Positions 33,085 to 41,895 of a stretch of 64,000 nt of DNA are shown piece by piece; position 1 is the stretch's first letter, and each line of letters starts with the position of its first letter. Position numbers and translations under genes: made by a program. Below the pieces are notes generated by a model that saw only the letters and a program-made list of their open reading frames with translations, searched no databases and had not been told where the DNA came from. Origin of the DNA: Mannheimia granulomatis (GTDB lineage Bacteria > Pseudomonadota > Gammaproteobacteria > Enterobacterales > Pasteurellaceae); assembly GCF_013377255.1 (NCBI RefSeq), contig NZ_CP016614.1, forward strand, positions 938,501 to 1,002,500. The letters run 5' to 3'.

Positions 33085-36084
33085 ATGTTAAAAACCGTAG
33101 TAAAAAAAGGTAGCTACCATGATTCGGTGGTATTAATGTTACTCACCAATGCCATTTCAGGCTTAGAGGGGGTTAAAAAAGTCTCTGTTATGATGGCAAC
33201 CCCAGCGAATAAAGATATTTTTGCCCAAAGCGGATTAGATACCCCCGAATTATTAGAAGCGACTGCCAATGATATGGTGGTGGTGGCAGACGTTGAGCAA
33301 GAAGAATTGATCAATGTCGTAATGGAAAAAGTAGAAGAATTTTTAAAACAAAAATCACAAGCAAGCTCCGCTCAAGCCGGTACTGAAATCGTAAAATCTT
33401 GGGACAAAGCGACCTCTAAATTGCCGGATGCGAACCTTGCCGTGATTTCTATCCCGGGGGCTTATGCAGCATTAGAAGCAAATCGTGCGTTGGATGAAGG
33501 TTTGAACGTCTTTATGTTCAGCGACAACGTGAGCGTGGAAGACGAAAAAGCGTTAAAAGAAAAAGCTCACAGCAAAGGCTTAGTGGTAATGGGACCAGAC
33601 TGCGGAACGGGCATTATCCAAGGTGTACCTGTTGCATTTACTAATAGCGTGACGCCGGGTACTATCGGTATTATTGGTGCATCCGGTACAGGTATCCAAG
33701 AATTAACCACTATTATTGACCGTCTAGGCGAAGGGGTAGAAAACGCTATCGGTACAGGTGGTCGTGACTTGTATGAAGACATCGGTGGTATCACAATGTT
33801 AGACACCATCGAAGCGATGGAGCAAAACGACAAAGTGAAAGTGCTGATTGTGATCTCTAAACCACCTGCAAAAGCAGTGCGTGAAAAGATCTCTGCACGT
33901 TTAAGTCGTTACACCAAACCGGTAATTACTTTATTTCTAGGCGAAAAACCGACTTTCCACGAAGAAAATTTCTATCACGCTTATACTTTAGATGAGGCCG
34001 CTCGTTTAGCAGTAGCCTTAGTGCGTAACGAGCCAATCCCAACCTTTACAAAAAATAATATAAATTCGACCGCTTGTGGTAAGACTTTAAAAGCTTACTA
34101 TTCAGGTGGTACATTGGCGGGCGAAGCAGCAATGTTGCTGAAAGATGCGTTAAATGTTGAAGGCTCAAGTGCGAAAGCAGATGGCTTTATGTTTAAACAA
34201 GACGGTCACATTGTGGTAGATTTAGGGGACGATGTTTACACCCAAGGCAAACCGCACCCGATGATCGACCCAACCAAACGTATCGAATGTATGCGTGAGG
34301 CAGTAGATGATGCCACTACAGGCGTGATTTTATTTGATATCGTGTTAGGTTACGGCTCGCACGAAGATATGGCAACCGCATTAATTCCAACCATTCAAGA
34401 GTTACAACAAAAGGCGAAAGCTCAAAATCGTGATGTGGCTTTTGTGGCAACCGTATGCGGTACTCGCAGCGACTATCAAGGCTACGATGAAACCGTACGT
34501 AAATTAAAAGAAGCCGGTGTGGATGTATGCGAAACCAATAAAATTGCGGTGGAAAAATCATTAGCCTTATTAGGTTTACAATTCGATGAGCCAGAAAAAA
34601 CAATCCAAGTGAAAACAGTGATACAAGGTGAAAACACACCTGCTTCAACTCAGTTGTTACGCTTATTATCTGAAAAACCGAAAATTATTAACATCGGTCT
34701 GAAAAGTTTTGCGGACGTGGCAGAAAAATTCGGCTGCCAAGTGGTGCAATTTAACTGGCAACCACCGGCGGGCGGTAATATCCAGCTAATCAAAGCGTTG
34801 AATTTCTTAAATGAATATGAGGCGGTGGATATTGATGAAGCCAACCGTAAAGTGATTGCGAAAGTGGTAGCAGCAGCTCCAATCATTCGTGATAACGTGT
34901 TAGCGAAAACCGTGATTAAAGAGCTTAACGAAGGTAAAGTGATTTTACACGCCGGCCCGCCGATTCAATACAAAGATATGCCTCATACAGTACAAGGCTC
35001 TTGTGTGGGGGCAGTATTATTTGAAAAATGGGCAACAGATGAAGCTTCAGCTCGTGCATTATTAGAAAGTGGCGAAATCAAATTTATGCCTTGTCACCAC
35101 GTCAATGCAGTTGGCCCAATGGGCGGTATTACTACAGCTAATATGCCGGTTTGGGTAGTGGAAAATGCCACAGACGGCAACTTTGCTTACTGTACGATGA
35201 ACGAAGGTATCGGCAAGGTATTGCGTTTTGGTGCTTACTCTGAGGAAGTGATCACTCGTTTAGAGTGGATGCGTGATGTGTTAGGCCCGACTTTAGGTAA
35301 AGCGATTCGCTCTATGGAAAACGGCTTAGCAATAAATCCGCTTGTGGCAAAAGCAATCGCGATGGGTGATGAATTCCACCAACGTAACATTGCTGCTTCA
35401 ATGTCATTCTTTAAAGAGGTTGCCCCACGCATTACTGCAATGAGCGATTTATCTGAAAACGATAAATATGATGTGATTAAATTCTTAGCCGACACAGAAC
35501 AGTTCTTCTTGAACATAATGATGGCGGCAAGTAAAGCGATTATGGACGGTGCAAGAACGGTAACTGATGGTACGGTTGTTACAGCAATGTGCCGTAACGG
35601 TGTGCATTTCGGTATTCGCATTGCCGGTATGGGTGATGAATGGTTCGTTGGGCCGGTGAATACGCCACAAGGTCTATACTTCACAGGCTATGACGGCGAA
35701 GATGCTTGTCCGGATATTGGCGACTCTGCTATTACTGAAACTGTGGGTGTAGGTGGTATGGCGATGATTGCGGCTCCGGCGGTAACTCGCTTTGTGGGAG
35801 CGGGTGGTTATGAAGATGCTCTTCGTACCAGTAACGATATGATGGAAATTTGTATCGACCGTAACCCGAACTACGTTGTGCCGAACTGGAACTTCCAAGG
35901 AGCTTGCTTAGGCATAGATGCACGTTTAGTGGTAGAAAAAGGCATTACGCCTGTTATTAACACCGGTATTGCACACAAAGTCGCCGGCTTCGGTCAAATT
36001 GGTGCGGGTACGGTGCGTCCGCCACTTGCTTGTTTTGAAAAAGCAGTGTTAGCTTATGCTAGAAAAGTAGGGTTTAAAGAATAA
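33085..36084 (+). CDS. AllF-AllG fusion: oxamate carbamoyltransferase subunits in one chain
   Basis: This 999-residue protein joins two proteins that are separate in E. coli. Residues ~1-525 are FdrA/AllF, a succinyl-CoA-synthetase-like fold with IGIIGASGTGIQEL near 198 and VVMGPDCGTG near 170. Residues ~600-999 are YlbE/AllG (DUF1116), with HAGPPI, CHHVNAVGPMGGITTANMP, DEFHQRNIAAS, GDSAITET and NTGIAHKVAGFGQIGAGTV. A linker with QFNWQPPAGGN lies between. With AllH these are reported to convert oxalurate plus phosphate to oxamate and carbamoyl phosphate. Carbamate kinase follows after hairpin array C. The frame is uninterrupted, so the fusion is real unless the assembly is wrong. Confidence 0.9.
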   Translation: MLKTVVKKGSYHDSVVLMLLTNAISGLEGVKKVSVMMATPANKDIFAQSGLDTPELLEATANDMVVVADVEQEELINVVMEKVEEFLKQKSQASSAQAGTEIVKSWDKATSKLPDANLAVISIPGAYAALEANRALDEGLNVFMFSDNVSVEDEKALKEKAHSKGLVVMGPDCGTGIIQGVPVAFTNSVTPGTIGIIGASGTGIQELTTIIDRLGEGVENAIGTGGRDLYEDIGGITMLDTIEAMEQNDKVKVLIVISKPPAKAVREKISARLSRYTKPVITLFLGEKPTFHEENFYHAYTLDEAARLAVALVRNEPIPTFTKNNINSTACGKTLKAYYSGGTLAGEAAMLLKDALNVEGSSAKADGFMFKQDGHIVVDLGDDVYTQGKPHPMIDPTKRIECMREAVDDATTGVILFDIVLGYGSHEDMATALIPTIQELQQKAKAQNRDVAFVATVCGTRSDYQGYDETVRKLKEAGVDVCETNKIAVEKSLALLGLQFDEPEKTIQVKTVIQGENTPASTQLLRLLSEKPKIINIGLKSFADVAEKFGCQVVQFNWQPPAGGNIQLIKALNFLNEYEAVDIDEANRKVIAKVVAAAPIIRDNVLAKTVIKELNEGKVILHAGPPIQYKDMPHTVQGSCVGAVLFEKWATDEASARALLESGEIKFMPCHHVNAVGPMGGITTANMPVWVVENATDGNFAYCTMNEGIGKVLRFGAYSEEVITRLEWMRDVLGPTLGKAIRSMENGLAINPLVAKAIAMGDEFHQRNIAASMSFFKEVAPRITAMSDLSENDKYDVIKFLADTEQFFLNIMMAASKAIMDGARTVTDGTVVTAMCRNGVHFGIRIAGMGDEWFVGPVNTPQGLYFTGYDGEDACPDIGDSAITETVGVGGMAMIAAPAVTRFVGAGGYEDALRTSNDMMEICIDRNPNYVVPNWNFQGACLGIDARLVVEKGITPVINTGIAHKVAGFGQIGAGTVRPPLACFEKAVLAYARKVGFKE

Positions 36085-36094
36085 CCTTTCGTGA

Positions 36095-36196
36095 CTTAGT
36101 ACAAGTAGTGCTAGGCTGTATAAGCCAAGTCCCTATGGAACTTTACTGAGCCACAGAGTGGCTCAGATAATAGAACTCCATACGGCTCGTATGGGG
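36095..36196 (+). repeat. Polar hairpin array C (four hairpins, follows allFG)
   Basis: CTTAGTAC/GTGCTAGG with G:U pairs (36095-36115), AAGTCCC-TAT-GGAACTT with one mismatch (36126-36142 region), CTGAGCCAC-AGA-GTGGCTCAG (36146-36166), and CTCCATACG-GCT-CGTATGGGG with one G:U (36176-36196). Same order as array D; the first hairpin begins 11 bases after the stop. Confidence 0.82.
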
Positions 36197-36215
36197 CGGC
36201 GGTTAAGGAGGAATA

Positions 36216-37148
36216 ATGTCAAAACAAACCATCGTATTAGCTTTAGGTGGAAATGCCTTGGGCAATAATTTAAAAGAACAGCGTGAAGCGGTAGCTAAAA
36301 CGGCAAAAGTGATTGTGGATATTTTAGAGCAAGGTAAAAATATTGTGATCACCCATGGCAACGGCCCGCAAGTAGGAATGATCCAACGTGCAATGGACGA
36401 TTTTTTCAAAACCTCAGGTGATCAAATTCCATTGCCAACCAGCGTGGCAATGAGCCAAGGTTATATCGGTATTGATTTACAAAATGCGATCAAATATGAA
36501 TTGGTTGCTCGTGGCATTGACCAAAAAGTCAGCACTATTTTGTCGCAAATTGAAGTGGATGCTAAAGATCCTGCCTTTGAAAATCCGGATAAACCGATTG
36601 GCCGTTTCTTAACTGAAGCTGAATCTCAAGAGTTGGAAGCCAAAGGTATTCGCACGATGGAAGATGCCGGACGTGGTTATCGCATTGTGGTACCTTCGCC
36701 AAAACCACAACGTATTTGTGAGTTAGAAACCATCAAAACTCTCGTCAATGCAGGGCATATTGTGATTACCTGCGGCGGTGGCGGTATTCCGGTGGTGGCT
36801 GACGAACAAGGTCGTCTAAACGGAGTGAATGCGGTGATCGATAAAGATAACGCAAGCTCGCTATTAGCTCAAAAATTAGGTGCAGATTATTTGGTGATCT
36901 TAACTGCAGTAGAAAAAGTGGCGATTAACTGGGGCAAACCAAACCAAGAATGGTTGGCAGATTTAAGCACTGCACAAGCTCGCCAATATATCGCAGAAGA
37001 GCAATTTGCCAAAGGCTCAATGCTACCAAAAGTAGAAGCTGCACTGAAATTTGCAGAAAGTGGTGCAAACCGCAGAGCATTAATTACCTTATTGGATAAA
37101 GCGGCAGAAGGTATTGCCGGTGAAACCGGTACGGTGATTTATTCATAA
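36216..37148 (+). CDS. allK: Carbamate kinase (catabolic, AllK/ArcC family)
   Basis: Carbamate kinase makes ATP from carbamoyl phosphate and ADP, releasing ammonia and CO2. The 310-residue product shows the family marks: VLALGGNALG at the start, ITHGNGPQVG, SQGYIGI, VITCGGGGIPVV, VIDKDNASSLLA and the C-terminal KGSMLPKVEAA. Placed directly after the oxamate carbamoyltransferase fusion, it would give one ATP per oxalurate. arcA/arcB are absent here, so a ureide role is more likely than arginine deimination. AAGGAGGA precedes the ATG strongly. Hairpin array D follows. Confidence 0.94.
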   Translation: MSKQTIVLALGGNALGNNLKEQREAVAKTAKVIVDILEQGKNIVITHGNGPQVGMIQRAMDDFFKTSGDQIPLPTSVAMSQGYIGIDLQNAIKYELVARGIDQKVSTILSQIEVDAKDPAFENPDKPIGRFLTEAESQELEAKGIRTMEDAGRGYRIVVPSPKPQRICELETIKTLVNAGHIVITCGGGGIPVVADEQGRLNGVNAVIDKDNASSLLAQKLGADYLVILTAVEKVAINWGKPNQEWLADLSTAQARQYIAEEQFAKGSMLPKVEAALKFAESGANRRALITLLDKAAEGIAGETGTVIYS

Positions 37149-37152
37149 AATA

Positions 37153-37260
37153 CCTAGCACGAGCCGTGCTAGGATAAATAAACTAAGTCGCTCTGCGACT
37201 TTTGAAATGAGAGCCACAGAGTGGCTCGGTTGATTTAACCCCATACGGTTCGTATGGGGT
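37153..37260 (+). repeat. Polar hairpin array D (four hairpins, follows allK)
   Basis: CCTAGCACG-AGC (37153-37173), AAGTCGC-TCT-GCGACTT (37185-37201), GAGCCAC-AGA-GTGGCTC (37211-37227), ACCCCATACG-GTT-CGTATGGGGT (37238-37260). All stems are perfect. The first hairpin begins 5 bases after the stop. An uptake word follows at 37264. Confidence 0.87.
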
Positions 37261-37315
37261 ATATACAAGCGGTCATATTTTTTAAATTTTTTACAATTAG
37301 GTTTTTCAATCAAAA

Positions 37316-38920
37316 ATGGATATTCCGGTTAATTTTTTTATGTGGTTTATGGCGTTATTGCCAATTATCACCTTAGTTATTTTGATGGTGAAATTCCAGT
37401 GGGGAGCAACTGAAGCAGCACCTGTTGGTTTGCTCATCACTATTTTTAGTGGTCTTTTCTTATATCAGGCAGATATTTCACTCATTGCGATTGAATCCGC
37501 CAAAGGCATTTGGAATGCGTTAGTCATTTTGCTGATTGTTTGGACTGCTGTCTTGATGTATCAGGTCAGTGATGCGGCAAAAGCCTTTTTAGTTATCCGC
37601 ACGGGAATGAGTAAATTATTCCCAAATGAACTTTTGCTTGTGATGACAATGGGCTGGATTTTTGAAAGTTTCTTACAAGGTATCACAGGCTTTGGTGTGC
37701 CAGTGGCAGTCGGGGCTCCGTTATTAATCGGTATTGGCGTTCGTCCGTTATGGGCGGTGGTATTGCCGTTGCTCGGTCAGGCTTGGGGGAATACGTTCGG
37801 TACTTTAGCCGCAGCTTGGGACGCATTGGCGGTATCGGCTGGCTTAGAGGTGGGTAGTGAAGATTACTTCTTAACCTCACTTTGGTCTGCTGCCTTTTTA
37901 TGGTTTTGGATTGTCGTCACAGGGCTAGCGATTTCTTGGTTTTACGGTCGTGGCAAAGCGTTGAAAAAAGGTTTATTGGCAACGGTGATTATTGCCACCA
38001 TTCAAGGCGGTGGCGAGTTGGTATTAAGCCAAGTCAATACCACGATTTCTGCCTTTATTCCGGCCTGTTTATCCATTTTAGCTATCGTATTCATCAGCAA
38101 AATGAGTATGTATAAAGACAACTGGCGTGTGGAAGACAGCCCAATTATGGATAGAAGCAAAACCACCGAAAGTACAGAAGAATTGCCAAATATGAATTTA
38201 CTACAAGCCTTTATTCCTTATATTGTGCTGTCTGTAATGACTTTAGCGATTTTGGTGATTACCCCTGTAAATCAATTCCTATCACAATTTAAATTTGGTT
38301 TTGCCTTCCCTGAAACAGTCACAGGTTACGGCTTTGTGAATAAGGCTCATAGCTCTTATTCGCCGATTGCGATTTTCACTCATGCCAGTATGTTCTTATT
38401 TGTCTCTTCTATTCTTGGCTTATTCTATTATCAATATAAAGGCTGGATCGGCAAAGGTGGTGCGAAAGCGGTATTTGCAAAATCAATTTCAATGACAATG
38501 CCATCCGGTATTGCGGTAGTCGGCTTAGTGATTATGTCTAAAATTATGGGCGGAACAGGGCAAACGGCGGTGTTAGCACAAGGAATGGCGGCGGTGTTAG
38601 GTAAATCTTATGTGATCCTTTCCCCATTTATCGGTTTCCTCGGCACCTTTATGACCGGCAGTAATATGAGTTCAAATATTTTATTTGGTGATTTCCAAAT
38701 GACCACCTCAAAATTACTGAACGCCAACTCAGCGGCAATTTTAGGGGCACAAACAACAGGTGGGGCAATTGGTAGTGCCATTAGCCCAAGTAAAATTATT
38801 TTAGGTACCACAACCGCCAATATTTTAGGTAAAGAAGGTGATGTAATGAAAGCTATTATTTGGATTACGTTACTGCCGACTTTATTAATCGGCGTTGTGG
38901 CGTATTTTGCATCGCTTTAG
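37316..38920 (+). CDS. Lactate-permease-family transporter (possible oxamate/oxalurate carrier)
   Basis: The 534-residue product has about thirteen membrane spans and belongs to the LctP/GlcA lactate and glycolate permease family: IFESFLQGITGFGVPVAVGAPLL near residue 115, then LPLLGQAWGNTFGTLAAAWDAL, MGGTGQTAVLAQGMA, and GTFMTGSNMSSNILFGDFQ near the C-terminus. Family members move 2-hydroxy and 2-oxo monocarboxylates. No lactate gene is near. It lies between carbamate kinase and allantoate amidohydrolase, and oxamate, the predicted end product, is a pyruvate/lactate analogue, so export or exchange of oxamate or oxalurate is a reasonable inference. A 62-residue membrane protein follows 15 bases downstream. 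Confidence 0.85.
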   Translation: MDIPVNFFMWFMALLPIITLVILMVKFQWGATEAAPVGLLITIFSGLFLYQADISLIAIESAKGIWNALVILLIVWTAVLMYQVSDAAKAFLVIRTGMSKLFPNELLLVMTMGWIFESFLQGITGFGVPVAVGAPLLIGIGVRPLWAVVLPLLGQAWGNTFGTLAAAWDALAVSAGLEVGSEDYFLTSLWSAAFLWFWIVVTGLAISWFYGRGKALKKGLLATVIIATIQGGGELVLSQVNTTISAFIPACLSILAIVFISKMSMYKDNWRVEDSPIMDRSKTTESTEELPNMNLLQAFIPYIVLSVMTLAILVITPVNQFLSQFKFGFAFPETVTGYGFVNKAHSSYSPIAIFTHASMFLFVSSILGLFYYQYKGWIGKGGAKAVFAKSISMTMPSGIAVVGLVIMSKIMGGTGQTAVLAQGMAAVLGKSYVILSPFIGFLGTFMTGSNMSSNILFGDFQMTTSKLLNANSAAILGAQTTGGAIGSAISPSKIILGTTTANILGKEGDVMKAIIWITLLPTLLIGVVAYFASL

Positions 38921-38935
38921 TAGAGGATTAGATTA

Positions 38936-39124
38936 ATGAACTTTTTTAAAACCAAAGCAGGTAAAATGACCTTAGCTTTTATTGTAACGATGCTTGCCTT
39001 TGCATTGATTATGTTTGGGATTGATCAAGCTAATAATATGTTTATCTATATTGGATTTATATTGATGGTAGCTGCTATGGTCTATTCACCTATTGATGTA
39101 TTTATTCTAAATCGAAAAAAATGA
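38936..39124 (+). CDS. Small two-span membrane protein of unknown function
   Basis: I do not recognise this 62-residue protein. It has a basic start (MNFFKTKAGK), two hydrophobic segments (near residues 11-27 and 34-53), and a basic end (NRKK), suggesting a hairpin membrane protein with both ends in the cytoplasm. AGAGGATT lies upstream of the ATG, and the gene follows the LctP-type transporter by 15 bases on the same strand, so co-expression is likely. It might be an accessory subunit of that carrier. A 20-base hairpin (39130-39149) follows. Confidence 0.7.
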   Translation: MNFFKTKAGKMTLAFIVTMLAFALIMFGIDQANNMFIYIGFILMVAAMVYSPIDVFILNRKK

Positions 39125-39129
39125 TGTCA

Positions 39130-39149
39130 GGGCGAATGACTATTCGCTC
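39130..39149 (+). other. Short hairpin after the small membrane protein gene
   Basis: GGGCGAAT/ATTCGCTC (39130-39137/39142-39149, one G:U) with loop GACT, 6 bases after the stop codon. No T-run. It resembles the other post-stop hairpins of this cluster in position, not in sequence. Confidence 0.6.
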
Positions 39150-39169
39150 ATAGAAAGAGGAAGCCAAAA

Positions 39170-40405
39170 ATGGAACAAATTACACAACGTATTACGCAAA
39201 ATTTAGAAGCTTTGAAACAATTTACTGCTACACCAGGCAATGGTTGTACTCGTTTGCCGTTCTCTCAAGAAGCCAGAAGTGCGGTCAATTATTTAAGAGA
39301 TTTGATGGTGGAAGCCGGCTTGCGAGTGAAAGAAGATGAAGCAGGCAATATTTTCGGCGTATTGGAGGGCGAACAACCTAATTTGCCTTGTGTAATGTCT
39401 GGTTCTCATTATGACAGCGTATTGCACGGTGGCGATTATGACGGTATTGCAGGTGTAATCACAGCATTAGAAACAGCCCGTTTATTAAAAGAAAGTGGCA
39501 AAAAATTTAAACGCAATTTCGTGGTTGTAGGTTTTAACGATGAGGAAGGAATGCGTTTCGGCACAGGCTATTTCGGCTCTGGTGCAATGTTAGGTCTTCG
39601 CGATACGGAGTATTGTAAAAAATTTCTAGATAAAGATGGTGTTTCAATTTACGAAGCAATGCGTAATTACGGATTAGATCCGGAAAAAGTACAAAATGCG
39701 AAATGGGAAGAAGGTTCAATCGGTCATTTTATCGAAACCCACATTGAGCAAGGTCCGGTGTTAGATACGCACAGCATTGAAATTGGTTTGGTAACGGGTA
39801 TTGTTGGCTTACACCGCCATATGTTTACAGTTCACGGACGTGCCGATCACGCAGGTACAACCCCAATGGATATGCGTTTAGATGCGGTTGATGTTGCTAC
39901 AAAAGTGATTTCAAAAATTGCCGACTGGGCAAGAGAGAAAAATGATGGTACGGTGGCAACTGTTGGCTATATGAGTGTGTTGCCGGGTGGGATTAATATT
40001 GTTGCAGAAAAAGTGGTTTTCAGCGTGGATATTCGCTCACTAAATATGGCAAATGTTGAAGATATTACCGCTAAAATTGAGCAAGCATTAGCCGAAGAAA
40101 CAGCAAAAATCGGTTCAACTTTTGAGAAAGAAACTAAATTGATTATTCAACCGGTAGCATTAAGTGAAAAAATGCTCAGTATTTTAGAAGAATCTACCAA
40201 AGCTCACCAATTCAGCTATAAACGCTTACCGAGTGGAGCAGGGCACGATTCCTTAGAAATCGGGCAAAAAATCCCAACTGTGATGATTTTCGTACCAAGT
40301 AAAGAGGGCAGAAGCCATACGCCGGTGGAGTTTACTGAATATCACTATTTTGCGAAAGCGGCAGTGTTGCAGCAAGAATTAGCAGAGAAGTTGTTGGACG
40401 AGTAG
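39170..40405 (+). CDS. allC: Allantoate amidohydrolase
   Basis: AllC hydrolyses allantoate to (S)-ureidoglycine, CO2 and ammonia. The 411-residue product is an M20-family metallohydrolase with its metal ligands visible in GSHYDSV, GDYDGIAGV, GFNDEEGMRFG, IETHIEQGPVL and GAGHDSLEIG; the dimerisation-domain RADHAGTTPMDMR binds substrate. Length and motifs fit the AllC/ureidopropionase group; context decides for allantoate. A Haemophilus-type uptake word (39277-39287) lies inside the coding region. allB2 follows about 105 bases downstream. Confidence 0.92.
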   Translation: MEQITQRITQNLEALKQFTATPGNGCTRLPFSQEARSAVNYLRDLMVEAGLRVKEDEAGNIFGVLEGEQPNLPCVMSGSHYDSVLHGGDYDGIAGVITALETARLLKESGKKFKRNFVVVGFNDEEGMRFGTGYFGSGAMLGLRDTEYCKKFLDKDGVSIYEAMRNYGLDPEKVQNAKWEEGSIGHFIETHIEQGPVLDTHSIEIGLVTGIVGLHRHMFTVHGRADHAGTTPMDMRLDAVDVATKVISKIADWAREKNDGTVATVGYMSVLPGGINIVAEKVVFSVDIRSLNMANVEDITAKIEQALAEETAKIGSTFEKETKLIIQPVALSEKMLSILEESTKAHQFSYKRLPSGAGHDSLEIGQKIPTVMIFVPSKEGRSHTPVEFTEYHYFAKAAVLQQELAEKLLDE

Positions 40406-40510
40406 TATTCAAGTAAGGGGGATTTGCAAATTTTTTCGGAAAATTAACAGCTTGCAAATTTCCCTTAAATAAAAATTTAATACAAACATAACTATAAGGA
40501 GTATTCGACT

Positions 40511-41893
40511 ATGTACGATCTCGTCATAAAAAATGGGAAGATAGTCTTATCCGATGCCGTTTTTGACGGTAATATTGCGGTCAAAGCAGGAAAAATTGCT
40601 GCGATCTTAGAAGATGGTTCTGTACCTGATGCGAAGGAAGTGATTGATGTAAAAGGAAACTATGTTTTCCCGGGGGCGATTGACACCCACGCACACTTAA
40701 ATGATCCCGGCTATGAATGGCGTGAGGATTATGCACACGGTACGGCAGCAGCGGCAGTCGGCGGTTATACAACCATTATTGATATGCCGTTACAAAATGA
40801 GCCGGCTTTAACTAACAGCAAAATTTTTGATGCCAAAATTGCCAAAGTGTCGCCAAATGCTTATGTGGATTACTGTTTCTGGGGCGGTTTGGTTCCAACG
40901 AATTTTGAATATTTAAGTGAATTAAACGATAAAGGTTGTGTAGCATTAAAATCCTTTATCGGACCTGTCTCTCCTGATTATGCCTCTCTTAACTACGGTC
41001 AAACCTATGAAGCAATGGAAATTATCCAAAAATTCGGCGGCCGTGCCGGTTTCCATTGTGAAGATTTCTCAACGATTAAATGGCAAGAGCAACGAATGAA
41101 AAAAGAAGGTCGCTTAGACTGGAGAGCTTTCTTAGATTCCCGCCCGCTTATCGCAGAAATGCTGGCAACCATTAATATTATCGAAATTGCAAAAGCTACC
41201 GGCTGTAAAGCCCACATCTGTCATGTTAGCCACCCTGATGTTGCCCAAAAAATTAAAGAAGCTCAACAAGAAGGTTATGATATTACTGCCGAAACCTGTG
41301 CTCATTACCTCTGTTTTAGCGAAGATGATGTGATTGAAAAAGGTCCATTATTCAAATGTGCTCCGCCATTACGTTCTAAATCTGATGTAGATCGCCTTTG
41401 GGATTATGTGGTTGATGGCACATTTAGTGGTATTGGGAGCGACCATTCGCCATGCTCTTACGATGAAAAACACAATGAAATTTTAGGTCAAAAAATTGAA
41501 AACGTATTTGATGTTTGGGGCGGAATCAGCGGTATTCAAAGCTGTGTGCAAGTTGCTTTCTACGAAGGCTGCATAAAACGCGGTGTTTCCCCAACGGTAT
41601 TAGCCAATGCAATGGCAAAATTACCGGCAAAAGCATTCGGCATTTATGGACAAAAAGGCGATATTCAAATCGGTTTTGATGCGGATTTCACTATTATTGA
41701 TCCAAATAAAGAGTGGGAAATCAAAGCGGAAGATTTGCAGTATGCTAATAAAATATCTGCTTATGTGGGTAAAAAAGGGAAAGGCTTACCAGTTTGCACC
41801 ATAGTGCGTGGTAAAGTCATCGCCCAAGACGGTAAATTAACCGACAGTAAAGGTTTTGGTAAATTCATCCGCAAAACACAACAAGGAGTATAA
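40511..41893 (+). CDS. allB: Allantoinase-family amidohydrolase (second copy)
   Basis: The 460-residue product is a second cyclic amidohydrolase of the allantoinase type, diverged from the copy at 27254. It keeps HAHLNDPGYEWRED, the presumed carboxylated Lys in CVALKSF, GFHCEDF, HICHVSHPD, ETCAHYL and GSDHSPC. It differs mainly in the N-terminal loops and the 125-165 region. An NCS1 permease starts 2 bases after its stop, so the pair is a unit. It may take the other allantoin enantiomer, or another hydantoin or dihydropyrimidine; sequence alone does not decide. Confidence 0.85.
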   Translation: MYDLVIKNGKIVLSDAVFDGNIAVKAGKIAAILEDGSVPDAKEVIDVKGNYVFPGAIDTHAHLNDPGYEWREDYAHGTAAAAVGGYTTIIDMPLQNEPALTNSKIFDAKIAKVSPNAYVDYCFWGGLVPTNFEYLSELNDKGCVALKSFIGPVSPDYASLNYGQTYEAMEIIQKFGGRAGFHCEDFSTIKWQEQRMKKEGRLDWRAFLDSRPLIAEMLATINIIEIAKATGCKAHICHVSHPDVAQKIKEAQQEGYDITAETCAHYLCFSEDDVIEKGPLFKCAPPLRSKSDVDRLWDYVVDGTFSGIGSDHSPCSYDEKHNEILGQKIENVFDVWGGISGIQSCVQVAFYEGCIKRGVSPTVLANAMAKLPAKAFGIYGQKGDIQIGFDADFTIIDPNKEWEIKAEDLQYANKISAYVGKKGKGLPVCTIVRGKVIAQDGKLTDSKGFGKFIRKTQQGV

Positions 41894-41895
41894 CT

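Noticed and set aside
30083..37260. Hairpin arrays as a CRISPR array
   Set aside because: Units are palindromes of four different sequences with unequal spacing, are interrupted by genes, and no cas genes are present.
40420..40470. Inverted AAGGG...GATTTGCAA / TTGCAAATTTCCCTT stretch before the second allantoinase as a new element
   Set aside because: It is imperfect and matches the common A/T-rich surroundings of degenerate uptake-word pairs in this genome.
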